Below, one piece after another: positions 27,741-36,740 of a DNA stretch of 64,000 nt. The notes below the pieces were generated by a model. That model was not told the origin of the DNA. It did not search any database and saw only the letters and a list, made by a program, of their open reading frames with translations. The position numbers and the translations under genes are program-made. Location of the stretch: contig DDQZ01000014.1 of assembly GCA_002343505.1 (NCBI GenBank), positions 10,321 through 74,320 of the forward strand. Direction: 5' to 3'. This DNA comes from Verrucomicrobiaceae bacterium UBA2429 (GTDB lineage Bacteria; Verrucomicrobiota; Verrucomicrobiia; Verrucomicrobiales; Verrucomicrobiaceae). The number at the start of each line of letters is the position of its first letter. Positions within the stretch are counted from its first letter, which is position 1.

Positions 27741-29990
27741 ATGATGCAACCAACTGCAACACGAAGCATATCCCGTTTGAAAGTCGCACCCGCGCCAGAT
27801 CTTCGCTACTTCACGGTCCGCAACGACGGCGGATCGGCTTTCCCTTACATTCCGAACGCTCCAATGCAAGGGCCACCAATATCCAGCAATAGTCCCCGGC
27901 AACCTCGGACGTGCGTCGAAATCACTTACCCGCAGCCCGCAGCGCGGCTCAGTTACCGCAAGCCTGCAGGCACGCCCGTGGGCGACGCTGGCGACCCCTA
28001 CAACGGCTACGACCGCTTTGGCCGCACCGCCGACATGCGCTGGCTGCACGGGGAGGGGGAAGGCGGCGTGCTCGACCGCATTCAATACGGCTACGACCGC
28101 GCCGGCAACCGCCTGTGGCGGCGCAATCTGGCGGCGGTCTCCGGCGGGCAGGACCAGGCCTGGGTTTACGACGGTCTGCACCAGGTGCAAAGCTCCGCGC
28201 TGGGCACGCTGAACCTCAACCAGAGCGCCATCGGCGGCATCCCCGCGCGGGCGGAGGACTGGGAGTACGACCCGGCGGGCAACTGGCGGCGCTGGCGGCA
28301 GGCGGCGGAGGGCGTGCCGCTGCTGGAACAAAGCCGCGTGCATAACCGTGACAACCAGATCACGCAGATCCAGGGCTCGTGCGAGGGCATCGCCCATGAC
28401 CTGGCGGGCAACACGGTGCTCATCCCGCCGGACGCGGAGGGCATGTGGAGCTGCCCGCAGCAGTTGGTGTGGGACGCGTGGAACCGGCTGGTGGCCGTGC
28501 GCGGGCAGGAGGGCCAGCCGCTGGCCCTGCACGCCTACGACGGGCTGTTCCGCCGGATCATGAAGCTGACAGTGGAGGAAATCCGCCACTACTATTACAA
28601 CGACCAGTGGAAGTGCGTGGAGGAGCGCGCGGCCGAGCCGCCGCCGGGTTCCTCGTCCAGTTCATCGGCCTGGCCGTACTCGTCGCTCTCGCAGAGTTCC
28701 TGGTCGTCATTCATTTCGTGGTCGTATTCCTCGCGCTCGTCCATCACGCCGCCGCCGCCGTCCTCGTCGTCCTTCGGCCCGCGGTCATCATCCATAGCCC
28801 CCATTTTCTCCTCCAGCATATCCTCCAGCAGCGAGGAGCAGCAGGGCATGATGGGTCTGATGGGCGGTGGTGAGGAAGGCGGGGAAGGTGGGGGTTTCGG
28901 GGAGTTTGGCGCGCTGCTGCTGGAGCAGGAGGGCGGCGCGCAGGGCCTGCTGCAGGGGGCGGGCGCGCTGGAGGCGCGGGTGGTGTGCCAGTATGTGTGG
29001 GGCGCGCGCCCCGGGCACCGGGACGAACTGATCCTGCGCGACCGTGTGACGACACCCGCCAGCAGTGAGAGCAGCTCCGGCCCGCCGGAGTTCGACGAGC
29101 GGCTCTGGTGCCTGATGGACTACTACGACCCGACCGCCATCGTGGACAACGCGGGCGCGGTGGTGGAGCGCTACAGGTTCAGCGCGTTCGGCCGGCGCGC
29201 CGTGCTGGCCTCCGATTTCAGCGGGCGCGCCGAGACGTGGCACGCCTGGGACTTCGCGTTCAAAGGCCAGTTCCTGGACCTCGACACCGGCTACTACAAC
29301 TACGGCTACCGGTATTACTCGCCGGAGCTGGGCAGGTGGCTGAGCAGGGACCCCGTTGGGGAGGAGGGCGGGGTGAATTTGTATATCATAACAGGTAACA
29401 ATCCATTAAATGATCTGGATGTTTTTGGCTTGGTTCCTACCTTATCAGGTGACATAATTTCTGGTCCCAGTGAAAGTATGTGCGGATACGCAAAAGTTGT
29501 CAGACGCTGGCAACTTTCAGAAGCCACAATGCTAGGAGGCTATGTGATACAAAAAGTTTCATTTCAAAATAATGAGACGAAATGCGATGGCTCTGATTCT
29601 AGCGTTGGAAGATATAAAAATGGATTCCATTACACCGAAGCATGGAGCATTTTTAGAAATAATAGAACGAATACAGCACTGTCGAATGACACATTTTCCA
29701 TAGCCTTTCCAATCGGAGGGGAATGTACACGAGGAACGGCGTCAATTGAAGGCACTGCCCAGTATTTCGACGGTCATCTGACATTGCCAGCTTACTTTAG
29801 TCCAGGAAATGTCCTGGAGGCTCGTTCTTTGCCATCCGCGATAGGTCATCGTTCACCATTCAACTCTGGTGGTAGTAATGTAATACATTTCAGGCTCTCA
29901 GTTCGTTGGAATTGTTGCAAAAACAGTGACATGACTAACCCTGCAACTGATTGCTGTTATAGAAAAACAAGAATACTCGAACCGCAGTAG
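27741..29990 (+). CDS. Rhs/YD-repeat protein (N-terminally truncated) with AT-rich C-terminal tip
   Basis: 749 residues. The first ~70 have no recognisable domain and probably come from a rearrangement. YD-repeat sequence begins at GDPYNGYDRFGRTADMRWLH and continues (YGYDRAGNRLWRRN, WEYDPAGNWRRW, LFRRIMKLTVEEIRHYYYND). A Ser-rich low-complexity insert lies at ~300-360, then an acidic Gly-rich stretch. The core closes with the Rhs signature YYNYGYRYYSPELGRWLSRDPVGEEGG (shown as adjacent motifs), NLYIITGNNPLNDLDVFGL. The tip (from ~560) is AT-rich, Cys-rich (CGYAK, CDGSD, WNCCKN, DCCYR) and unrecognised. Full-length Rhs proteins are usually over 1,000 residues with an export domain; both are lacking, so it may be non-functional alone. 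Confidence 0.75.
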   Translation: MMQPTATRSISRLKVAPAPDLRYFTVRNDGGSAFPYIPNAPMQGPPISSNSPRQPRTCVEITYPQPAARLSYRKPAGTPVGDAGDPYNGYDRFGRTADMRWLHGEGEGGVLDRIQYGYDRAGNRLWRRNLAAVSGGQDQAWVYDGLHQVQSSALGTLNLNQSAIGGIPARAEDWEYDPAGNWRRWRQAAEGVPLLEQSRVHNRDNQITQIQGSCEGIAHDLAGNTVLIPPDAEGMWSCPQQLVWDAWNRLVAVRGQEGQPLALHAYDGLFRRIMKLTVEEIRHYYYNDQWKCVEERAAEPPPGSSSSSSAWPYSSLSQSSWSSFISWSYSSRSSITPPPPSSSSFGPRSSSIAPIFSSSISSSSEEQQGMMGLMGGGEEGGEGGGFGEFGALLLEQEGGAQGLLQGAGALEARVVCQYVWGARPGHRDELILRDRVTTPASSESSSGPPEFDERLWCLMDYYDPTAIVDNAGAVVERYRFSAFGRRAVLASDFSGRAETWHAWDFAFKGQFLDLDTGYYNYGYRYYSPELGRWLSRDPVGEEGGVNLYIITGNNPLNDLDVFGLVPTLSGDIISGPSESMCGYAKVVRRWQLSEATMLGGYVIQKVSFQNNETKCDGSDSSVGRYKNGFHYTEAWSIFRNNRTNTALSNDTFSIAFPIGGECTRGTASIEGTAQYFDGHLTLPAYFSPGNVLEARSLPSAIGHRSPFNSGGSNVIHFRLSVRWNCCKNSDMTNPATDCCYRKTRILEPQ

Positions 29991-29993
29991 CAT

Positions 29994-30524
29994 ATGAAAA
30001 AGATTTTATTCATCGCTCTCATGTTGATGCATTCATTTATGGAATGCAGCGCCGATTCCAAGAAACTTGATAAGTTAATCGAACTAGTTAATGACACAGG
30101 CATTTCGATTGAATATCGCAGAGCACATTTGATAAATGTCTTCCATGATCACATGGAAGCAGGCACCTCCATGAATCTTGTATTTGCGACTCTTGGAAGA
30201 ATAAAAGCAATAAAGTCAAGTAATTGCATGACTCTTGGAATGTTTGCTGGAGCTTGGCCATTCCATGAGAGGAAATCAAAAAAAATTGTCAACGGAAGCC
30301 TTGATTGCATTATGGTAGCTATAACAATTCCGTGGGCGCTGGAAAGCCAAGACACGTTATGGATATTAATGTCGAAAACACATGCGAAAATGGAATTTAA
30401 AAAAGACTATGATTACGAAGCGATTTTCAATGGGGATGCTGGCGGGCAATTGGCTAAACATCAACTAGTTGCGGCAACAATCACTGATTCTGCTGGGGTT
30501 GCAACATTTCTCCAGCCTCCATAA
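29994..30524 (+). CDS. Secreted protein, candidate immunity to the Rhs tip
   Basis: 176 residues, AT-rich, starting 3 bp after the Rhs stop. MKKILFIALMLMHSFMECSADS is a signal peptide, so the product is periplasmic or a lipoprotein. The mature part includes KLIELVNDTGISIEYRRAHL and LDCIMVAITIPWALESQDTLW; no family is recognised. Tight coupling to the tip, matching foreign composition and export make an immunity role likely, but this is inferred from context. A leftover piece of Rhs core follows about 100 bp downstream. Confidence 0.55.
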   Translation: MKKILFIALMLMHSFMECSADSKKLDKLIELVNDTGISIEYRRAHLINVFHDHMEAGTSMNLVFATLGRIKAIKSSNCMTLGMFAGAWPFHERKSKKIVNGSLDCIMVAITIPWALESQDTLWILMSKTHAKMEFKKDYDYEAIFNGDAGGQLAKHQLVAATITDSAGVATFLQPP

Positions 30525-30631
30525 ATTCTATGCGACTGTTCTATCGAATGCTCTTGACTCGCTTTTTTGTGATTGAAAAAAATTACAAGAAAAAATGCGT
30601 GTTTCAAAGTTATTTAAATAGCACTGCAAGT

Positions 30632-30665
30632 CTATGACGGGCTGTTCCGCTGGATCATGAAGCTG
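30632..30665 (+). repeat. Remnant copy of Rhs core sequence
   Basis: ctatgacgggctgttccgct followed by ggatcatgaagctg matches the Rhs core at 28535-28568 at 32 of 34 bases (protein YDGLFRxIMKL). Sequence on both sides diverges. It shows that Rhs core once lay here and was displaced. The rest of 30525-30719 shows no gene. Confidence 0.85.
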
Positions 30666-30719
30666 TGTCCTCTCACTTGATGGCCGCGCCAACTTTTTTC
30701 TCCTCACGCTTCTCCAGCC

Positions 30720-31724
30720 ATGACGAGTCAAATCCTGGAAATACCAAGGGCGTTGTGGCGCTCGCAGGCTTCGATTCATGAGGAGCGGCGCAGATATTGC
30801 AAGATCTCGGCAAAGCCCGATGCCGCCCGAAATCTGCCCTCGAACCGGTCGCTCAGTTATTTCCGTGGCAAGAAAATCCTGCTTTGGACGCGCAAGCCGG
30901 GGCTGGGTGACATGGTGATGAACGCGATGTGCTGTGACATCCTGCGCCGGCAGCATGGGCTGGATGTCTGGTATGGCTGCCGCCACAATCCTCATGACCG
31001 GGATTTTCCGAAAATTCTCAAAGGCATCCCTTGCTACCGCTACCAGCCCGACTTGCGCGAGCACCCGCTGCCCGAGCAGCCCGTGCCAAGGGGCTATGAG
31101 GGCGGCGTGGATCATCAGGGCGGGAGGCATCCTTTCGATTTCATTCTGGATTTTCGGTATCACATGCACCGCCAGGTCAACACCCTGTTCCAATGCCTGG
31201 AGGAGTTCGGGGTTGGGCAGATGCGGGTGCCGTATCAAGGGCTGCCGGTGCGCGGGCTGCCCGCCGCAGCCAGGCCCTATGATGTGGTGCTGTGCACCAA
31301 CTGCGGCGGGTGGAAGCCGGTGCGCGCTTACCGGCGCGGGGATGAGCTTGCGGAGCTGCTCCGGCAGCGCGGTTACACGGTGCTGAATCTCTCCGAAGGC
31401 GGGGTGCAGAAACGGCTGAGGCTGGCGGACCTGCTGGCACAGGTGAAGGCGGCAAAGCTGTACATCGGCGTGGAGACCGGTCCCACGCACCTGGTTTCCG
31501 GGGTGCATCGCAAGGCATTGATCCTGCAGTCGGGCATTCATCCCTCCGCATTCTGGAATGTGTACGACCGCACTTTTGTCATTGAGAAGTCATGGAACTG
31601 CGGAGGACGCAAATGCCGTGTGCGGCGGCATGAGGAGTGCGTGATGGAGGAGGGTGTGTGCATGGACCGCCTTGCTCCGGCGGACATCGCTGATGTGGCA
31701 GACCAACTCATCCGCCAGCCATGA
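30720..31724 (+). CDS. Glycosyltransferase family 9 (heptosyltransferase-like) protein
   Basis: 334 residues. The N-domain carries KKILLWTRKPGLGDMVMNAM, the GxGDxx loop of GT9 enzymes. The C-domain has DVVLCTNCGGWKPVRAY and the nucleotide-sugar site YIGVETGPTHLVSGVH, matching the GxDSGPxHLA block of heptosyltransferases with a Glu-Thr variant. A Cys-rich end (NCGGRKCRVRRHEECVMEEG) may bind a metal. It probably transfers a sugar from a nucleotide donor to a surface glycan or protein. It overlaps the methyltransferase gene by 4 bp (ATGA), so it is co-expressed. No LPS core genes are adjacent. Confidence 0.8.
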   Translation: MTSQILEIPRALWRSQASIHEERRRYCKISAKPDAARNLPSNRSLSYFRGKKILLWTRKPGLGDMVMNAMCCDILRRQHGLDVWYGCRHNPHDRDFPKILKGIPCYRYQPDLREHPLPEQPVPRGYEGGVDHQGGRHPFDFILDFRYHMHRQVNTLFQCLEEFGVGQMRVPYQGLPVRGLPAAARPYDVVLCTNCGGWKPVRAYRRGDELAELLRQRGYTVLNLSEGGVQKRLRLADLLAQVKAAKLYIGVETGPTHLVSGVHRKALILQSGIHPSAFWNVYDRTFVIEKSWNCGGRKCRVRRHEECVMEEGVCMDRLAPADIADVADQLIRQP

Positions 31725-32296
31725 GCTTTGAAACCTCCAAATGCACCGCGCGCAGAATGGCCCAGGGCCATTTGCAAAAGCTGACCGGGACCGGGCTGGA
31801 CATCGGCGCGGGGGATGATCCCTTCCGTCCGCTGTCGGGCGTCTGCCGGGCCTGGGACCCTAAACACGAGGATGGAGACGCCGCCGAGCTGGCGGGAGTG
31901 GCAAACGCCTCCATGGATTATGTGTACGCCTCCCATTGTCTCGAGCATCTGGAGAATCCGGCGGCTGCTCTGAAAAGATGGGCGGAGGTGATCAAGGCGG
32001 GCGGCTACCTGTATGTGGCGGTGCCTGATTTTGAGCTTTATGAGGGAGGGCAAGCCATCCGCAACCGGTTTCACAAGACGGCGTTTTCCCTGGACCGTCC
32101 ATCGGACATGACGGTGCCGCTTTACAATGTGATCGAGCTGCTGGGCAGCACCCTGGCGGGCGGTTTCAGCCTGCGCTATGCCGCTTTGTGCGATGACAAT
32201 TACCATCCAGACCTGCCCAGCGAAGTGGACCAAACCCGGCGCGGCGCGGTCTGCCACATCGAATTCATGCTGCAAAAGAAGCCAATCAACCCGTGA
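31721..32296 (+). CDS. Class I SAM-dependent methyltransferase (Methyltransf_11 type)
   Basis: 191 residues. Motif I is GTGLDIGAGDDPFRPL, an acidic loop follows at AWDPKHEDGD, and motif IV reads ASMDYVYASHCLEHLENPAAAL with the SxHxLEHL pattern of sugar and lipid methyltransferases. A post-motif KAGGYLYVAVPDFEL is also present. It probably methylates a glycan or a related small molecule. It overlaps the preceding glycosyltransferase by 4 bp and lies 12 bp before the 2OG-fusion gene. Confidence 0.83.
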   Translation: MSFETSKCTARRMAQGHLQKLTGTGLDIGAGDDPFRPLSGVCRAWDPKHEDGDAAELAGVANASMDYVYASHCLEHLENPAAALKRWAEVIKAGGYLYVAVPDFELYEGGQAIRNRFHKTAFSLDRPSDMTVPLYNVIELLGSTLAGGFSLRYAALCDDNYHPDLPSEVDQTRRGAVCHIEFMLQKKPINP

Positions 32297-32308
32297 CCCT
32301 AACCGAAT

Positions 32309-34231
32309 ATGAACGCGATCTATGACAGCCACATCATCAAATGGCAGAACGTCCGCTGGGGACAGGACGGGCAGCGTCTGCTGGAAACCCTCAAAACCTG
32401 CAGAGGCAGCCAGGTCATCACGCGCGTCAAACAGTCAGGCCGGATGATCGAGGTGGCGCATCCTGTGGAGGATTTGGCCGGAAGGCTGAGGCAGGGCCAT
32501 GTGAATTTGCAGCAAAGCTTCGATGTGGAGCTGATCACGCGGGAGCCCGCCTGGATGGAGACGGCTGGCAAATCCCCGGTGGCAATGGAGGAAAAGTTTG
32601 TGGATCGTCATGATGAAAACCAGCTCCAGTGGAATGGCGAGCGGGGAACCGGCTGTCTGGCGGCGGGGCGTTTGAGAAACGCCCCGATGTTTTTCCGCAG
32701 CAATGGCATGCATGCGGATTTGGTGGACCTGTTTCCAGGGAAGACTCTTTTTCTTGTCCTGAATGGCGGAAGCCTGGCGGGCTTTGACTGGGGCAGGCTG
32801 AAAAAGCCGGGCATTTGCTCTTTTGGAGTCAACAATGGCGCCCACGCTTTCCGCCCGAACTTTTGGACCTGTGTGGACGATCCCACCCGCTTCATGCCTT
32901 CCATCTGGGAGGATCCGGCGATCATGAAATTTGTGCCGATGGCGCATTTCGAAAAGCCGGTCTGGGACAGCGCGGCGGGGACATTTTCGAAGCGGCGTGT
33001 GAGGGAGTTTTCCAATGTCTTCGGCTACCGGAGAAACGAGGCGTTTCATGCCGCCCAGTGGCTTTTCGAGGACACGATCAACTGGGGGAACCATTCCAAG
33101 AGGGGCGGGGGACGCTCGGTGATGCTCGCGGCTTTGCGGATCGCGTTTCTGCTCGGCTTCCGGCGGGTCTGCCTGCTGGGGTGCGACTTCCACATGGATG
33201 AGAAACACCGTTACTGGTTTGAGGAGGACCGGACCAAGAGCGCCATCTCGAACAACCAGAACAGCTACCAGATCATGACGGGGTATTTCGAGCAACTGCG
33301 GCCGCATTTCGAGGAGGCGGATTTCAAGATCCTCAACTGCAACCCGGAGAGCAGGCTGAAGGTGTTCCCGCAGGCTGATCTCGATGAGGAGCTGAAGGCG
33401 GCGGAGATTGATGTCAGCGCTTCAACGGCGGGGATGTACGTTGACAGGTACAAGGACAGCAAGCCAAAGCCTCAAGCACCGGCCAGACAACCAACGCCGG
33501 CCCCCCAGTTGCGGAAATCTCCGGTGCCGGGGCTGAAGAACGGTAGAAAGGCGGACCTGCCGCTGCTGAACCACCTGATCCGTGTCATTCAGTCGAGTCC
33601 GGCCAGGAGCGAGCCTTTTGTTCATCTCAGGCTGGAGTCGGTGTTTCCGGCGGAAATCTACCGTTCCATGCTGGAGAAGTTGCCGGAGGATTCGGCTTAC
33701 CATGAACTGCGGCACAGGGACGCCATCCAGCCTGACGGACGAAGCGCGCGCCTGCGGTTCGGCTTCGGGGCAGAGGAGATGGGCAGGCTGCCCGCGCCGC
33801 ACAGGGCATTTTGGCTGAACATTTTTTCGGCGCTTCAAGACCGCAGAGTGGAAGCCGCTTTCCTCAACGCTTTGAAAGAAGGCTTCCGGCACCGTTTTGG
33901 AGAGGTCTCTGACAAGGTGGTGCTGCGCCCGGTCATTGAACTCATCCGGGATTTGCCGGGCTACCGGATCGGCGTTCACACGGACATTTTTCAAAAGGCG
34001 ATCACCGTGCAGTTTTACCTGCCTGCCGACGCATCGCAAAAGGAGCTTGGGACGACCTACTATCGCAGGGCTGCTGGCGGAGGATTTGCGGAGTTTGAAA
34101 AGATGGAGTTCATGCCGGCAACGGGACATGCGTTCGCCGTCCATGATCACAGCTTTCACGGCGTGGACACACCGATCCCGCCGGGCGAGGCACGGAATTC
34201 ACTCATGCTGACGTATTATTTGAGGAAGTAG
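32309..34231 (+). CDS. Two-domain protein: MAF/DUF115-like N-part fused to 2OG-Fe(II) oxygenase-like C-part
   Basis: 640 residues. Residues ~130-370 have a Rossmann-like pattern (LFLVLNGGSLAGFDWGRLKK, SFGVNNGAHAFRPNFWTCVD, FLLGFRRVCLLGCDFHMDEK) that resembles MAF_flag10/DUF115 or sialyltransferase-like enzymes acting on motility or surface glycans. A Pro-rich linker at ~385-410 (KPKPQAPARQPTPAPQ) leads to a second domain. That ends with a 2OG-oxygenase iron set: His557-x-Asp559 in GVHTDIF, His617 in SFHGVD and 2OG-binding Arg629 in EARNSLMLTY. A hydroxylase that modifies a glycosylated target is a reasonable guess. The fold assignments come from motifs only, so the two-domain call is moderate. 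Confidence 0.65.
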   Translation: MNAIYDSHIIKWQNVRWGQDGQRLLETLKTCRGSQVITRVKQSGRMIEVAHPVEDLAGRLRQGHVNLQQSFDVELITREPAWMETAGKSPVAMEEKFVDRHDENQLQWNGERGTGCLAAGRLRNAPMFFRSNGMHADLVDLFPGKTLFLVLNGGSLAGFDWGRLKKPGICSFGVNNGAHAFRPNFWTCVDDPTRFMPSIWEDPAIMKFVPMAHFEKPVWDSAAGTFSKRRVREFSNVFGYRRNEAFHAAQWLFEDTINWGNHSKRGGGRSVMLAALRIAFLLGFRRVCLLGCDFHMDEKHRYWFEEDRTKSAISNNQNSYQIMTGYFEQLRPHFEEADFKILNCNPESRLKVFPQADLDEELKAAEIDVSASTAGMYVDRYKDSKPKPQAPARQPTPAPQLRKSPVPGLKNGRKADLPLLNHLIRVIQSSPARSEPFVHLRLESVFPAEIYRSMLEKLPEDSAYHELRHRDAIQPDGRSARLRFGFGAEEMGRLPAPHRAFWLNIFSALQDRRVEAAFLNALKEGFRHRFGEVSDKVVLRPVIELIRDLPGYRIGVHTDIFQKAITVQFYLPADASQKELGTTYYRRAAGGGFAEFEKMEFMPATGHAFAVHDHSFHGVDTPIPPGEARNSLMLTYYLRK

Positions 34232-34287
34232 GGCACCACATCACGCGCCCTTGACTCCCCCGGCAAAGCCGCTGTTTACTCGCGCCC

Positions 34288-35229
34288 ATGCCCGCCGCAG
34301 TCAAAGCGCCCGCCAGTCTCCGCCGCCTCTTCGATGAAATCGGCACCGTGGATCATGTCGGCATCGAGGAGCGCGTGGTCAAGTACACGACACGCAGCAT
34401 CAAAAAGAAATCGAAAGTCTTCGGCCTGCGCCTCGCCGTCTCCATGGTGGACCTCACCACGCTTGAAGGCAAAGACACGCCCGGCAAGGTCGCCTCGCTT
34501 TGCCAGAAGGCGCTCACGCCGCATGACACGGGCGGCATTCCCTCCACGGCGGCGGTGTGCGTCTATCCTGCGATGGTGAAGCACGCGAAGAAGCATGTCG
34601 CCGGCACCAAGGTGAAGGTCGCCTCGGTGGCGACGGCGTTTCCGTCCGGCCAAGCGCCACTGAAAACACGCCTCGCCGAAGTCCGCGCCGCTGTGAACGA
34701 CGGCGCGGACGAGATTGACATGGTCATCAATCGCGGTGCCTTCCTGTCCGGCGAGTTCGGCCTCATGCAGGACGAGATCGCCGCCGTGGTCGAAGCCTGC
34801 GGTGTGGCGAGGCTGAAGGTCATCCTGGAAGTCAGCGAACTCGAAACCTACCACAACATCCGCGCCGCCAGCTTCCTGGCCATGCGCGTGATCCGTCCGA
34901 ATGACTTCATCAAGACCAGTACCGGCAAAACCAGCTCGAATGCCACGCTCGGCAACAACCAGGTCATGCTGGAGGCCATTCGTGATCACTTCCTCGCCAC
35001 GGGCGTGCCGATTGCCATGAAGCCCGCCGGCGGCATCCGCACGGCGAAGCAGGCGCTGCATTTCCTCATCGCCGTCAAAGAGACCCTCGGCGACGAGTGG
35101 CTCAACAACCGCCGCTACCGCTTCGGCGCCTCCGCCCTGCTCAACGATCTCGTCCGCCAGCTCGAAAAAGAACGCACCGGCGCCTACCAGGCCCCGTGGA
35201 ACTTCAGCGAGGCGACGGAAGGCTATTGA
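34288..35229 (+). CDS. deoC: Deoxyribose-phosphate aldolase DeoC
   Basis: Cytoplasmic class I aldolase that splits 2-deoxyribose-5-phosphate into glyceraldehyde-3-phosphate and acetaldehyde. The 313-residue TIM barrel has the Schiff-base Lys209 in NDFIKTSTGK and the second active Lys245 in MKPAGGIRTAK, with VDLTTLEGKDT near the N-terminus and DGADEIDMVINRGAFLSG. It is longer than E. coli DeoC because of N- and C-terminal extensions (WNFSEATEGY). Downstream are two aldehyde-dehydrogenase genes, which fits removal of acetaldehyde as acetate or acetyl-CoA in nucleoside catabolism. Confidence 0.95.
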   Translation: MPAAVKAPASLRRLFDEIGTVDHVGIEERVVKYTTRSIKKKSKVFGLRLAVSMVDLTTLEGKDTPGKVASLCQKALTPHDTGGIPSTAAVCVYPAMVKHAKKHVAGTKVKVASVATAFPSGQAPLKTRLAEVRAAVNDGADEIDMVINRGAFLSGEFGLMQDEIAAVVEACGVARLKVILEVSELETYHNIRAASFLAMRVIRPNDFIKTSTGKTSSNATLGNNQVMLEAIRDHFLATGVPIAMKPAGGIRTAKQALHFLIAVKETLGDEWLNNRRYRFGASALLNDLVRQLEKERTGAYQAPWNFSEATEGY

Positions 35230-35241
35230 TCCCGTTTTTGT

Positions 35242-36735
35242 ATGCCGAAGACACTCTCCCCATCCAAACCCAAGACCAATCCTGCCCGCGAACTCGTGTT
35301 TGGCGATCTGTGGGAGTTTGATCCGGCGCCGGAGACGGCTGATCCGAAGTTGAAGAAGAAATACGACATCTTCATCAATGGCCGCTTCGTTCCGTCGCGC
35401 TCCGGCAAATACTTCGCGACGATCAATCCGGCTACGGAGGCCAAAATCGCCGACATCGCTCTCGCGGATGCTTCGGATGTCGATGCGGCCTGCTCGGCGG
35501 CGCAGCGGGCTTTTATCAACTGGGGCCGTTTGCCGGGCAAGGAGCGCGGAAAGTATCTGTATCGCATCGCGCGGCTGCTGCAGGATCATGCGCGGGAGTT
35601 CGCCGTCGCCGAGACGATGGATGGCGGGAAGCCGATCAAGGAATCGCGTGATTTCGACGTGCCGATGGCCGCGGCGCATTTCTTTTATCACGCGGGCTGG
35701 GCGGACAAACTGGAGTTTTTGGCCCCCGGTCGGCAACTCGCACCGCACGGCGTCGTGGGGCAGGTCATCCCGTGGAATTTTCCGCTGCTCATGCTCGCGT
35801 GGAAGATCGCCCCGGCGCTCGCGGCGGGGAATTGCGTCGTCTTGAAGCCGGCGGAGACCACCAGCATCACCGCGCTGAAATTTGGCGAGATTTGCCAGGA
35901 AGCTGGCCTGCCGAATGGCGTCGTGAACATCGTCAGCGGCGCGGGCGAGACCGGCGCGGCGGTGATCAATCATCCGCTCACGTCGAAAGTGGCCTTCACC
36001 GGCAGCACGGAGGTCGGGAAGATCATCATGCGCAGTCTCGCGGGCACGGAGAAGAAGATGACGATGGAACTCGGCGGCAAGGCCGCGAACATCATCTTCG
36101 ACGACGCGCCGCTCGACCAGGCCGTTGAGGGCATCGTGAACGGCATCTTCTTCAATCAAGGCCACGTCTGCTGCGCGGGCTCGCGCCTGCTCGTGCAGGA
36201 AAGCATCGCCGATGAGGTGCTGGCGAAGCTCAAACGCCGCATCGCCGTGCTGCGGGTGGGTGATCCGCTCGACAAAAACACCGACCTCGGAGCCATCAAC
36301 AGCGCCGAGCAGCTCGCGAAGATCACCGACCTCGTGAAAAGCGGCGTCGCGGAAGGCGCGGAGAAGCACGACAACGGCTGCAAGCTGCCCGCGAAGGGTT
36401 TCTTCTTCCGTCCCACGATCTTTGCGAACGTCAGCATGAGCCACCGCATCGCCCGCGAGGAGATTTTCGGCCCCGTGCTCAGCATCCTCACCTTCCGCAC
36501 GCTCGAAGAAGCTGTCGAGAAGGCCAACAACACCGCCTACGGCCTCAGCGCCGGCGTCTGGACCGACAAAGGCAGCCGCATCCTCAAAATGAGCACCCTG
36601 CTCAAAGCCGGCGTCGTCTGGGCGAACACCTACAACAAGTTCGATCCCACGAGCCCGTTTGGAGGATCCAAGGAGAGCGGGTTTGGCCGTGAGGGTGGGA
36701 AGCAGGGGCTGCTGGATTATCTCACCGTTCACTGA
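35242..36735 (+). CDS. NAD(P)+-dependent aldehyde dehydrogenase
   Basis: 497 residues, 12 bp after deoC. The family motifs are complete: VIPWNFPLLML (substrate tunnel), LKPAETTS, FTGSTEVGK (nucleotide site), Glu276 in MELGGK, catalytic Cys310 in FNQGHVCCAGSR, and EEIFGPVLSIL with the C-terminal FGGSKESGFGREGG. Context suggests acetaldehyde from DeoC as substrate. It is the intact partner of the shorter ALDH-like gene at 37197. Confidence 0.93.
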   Translation: MPKTLSPSKPKTNPARELVFGDLWEFDPAPETADPKLKKKYDIFINGRFVPSRSGKYFATINPATEAKIADIALADASDVDAACSAAQRAFINWGRLPGKERGKYLYRIARLLQDHAREFAVAETMDGGKPIKESRDFDVPMAAAHFFYHAGWADKLEFLAPGRQLAPHGVVGQVIPWNFPLLMLAWKIAPALAAGNCVVLKPAETTSITALKFGEICQEAGLPNGVVNIVSGAGETGAAVINHPLTSKVAFTGSTEVGKIIMRSLAGTEKKMTMELGGKAANIIFDDAPLDQAVEGIVNGIFFNQGHVCCAGSRLLVQESIADEVLAKLKRRIAVLRVGDPLDKNTDLGAINSAEQLAKITDLVKSGVAEGAEKHDNGCKLPAKGFFFRPTIFANVSMSHRIAREEIFGPVLSILTFRTLEEAVEKANNTAYGLSAGVWTDKGSRILKMSTLLKAGVVWANTYNKFDPTSPFGGSKESGFGREGGKQGLLDYLTVH

Positions 36736-36740
36736 AGTAA

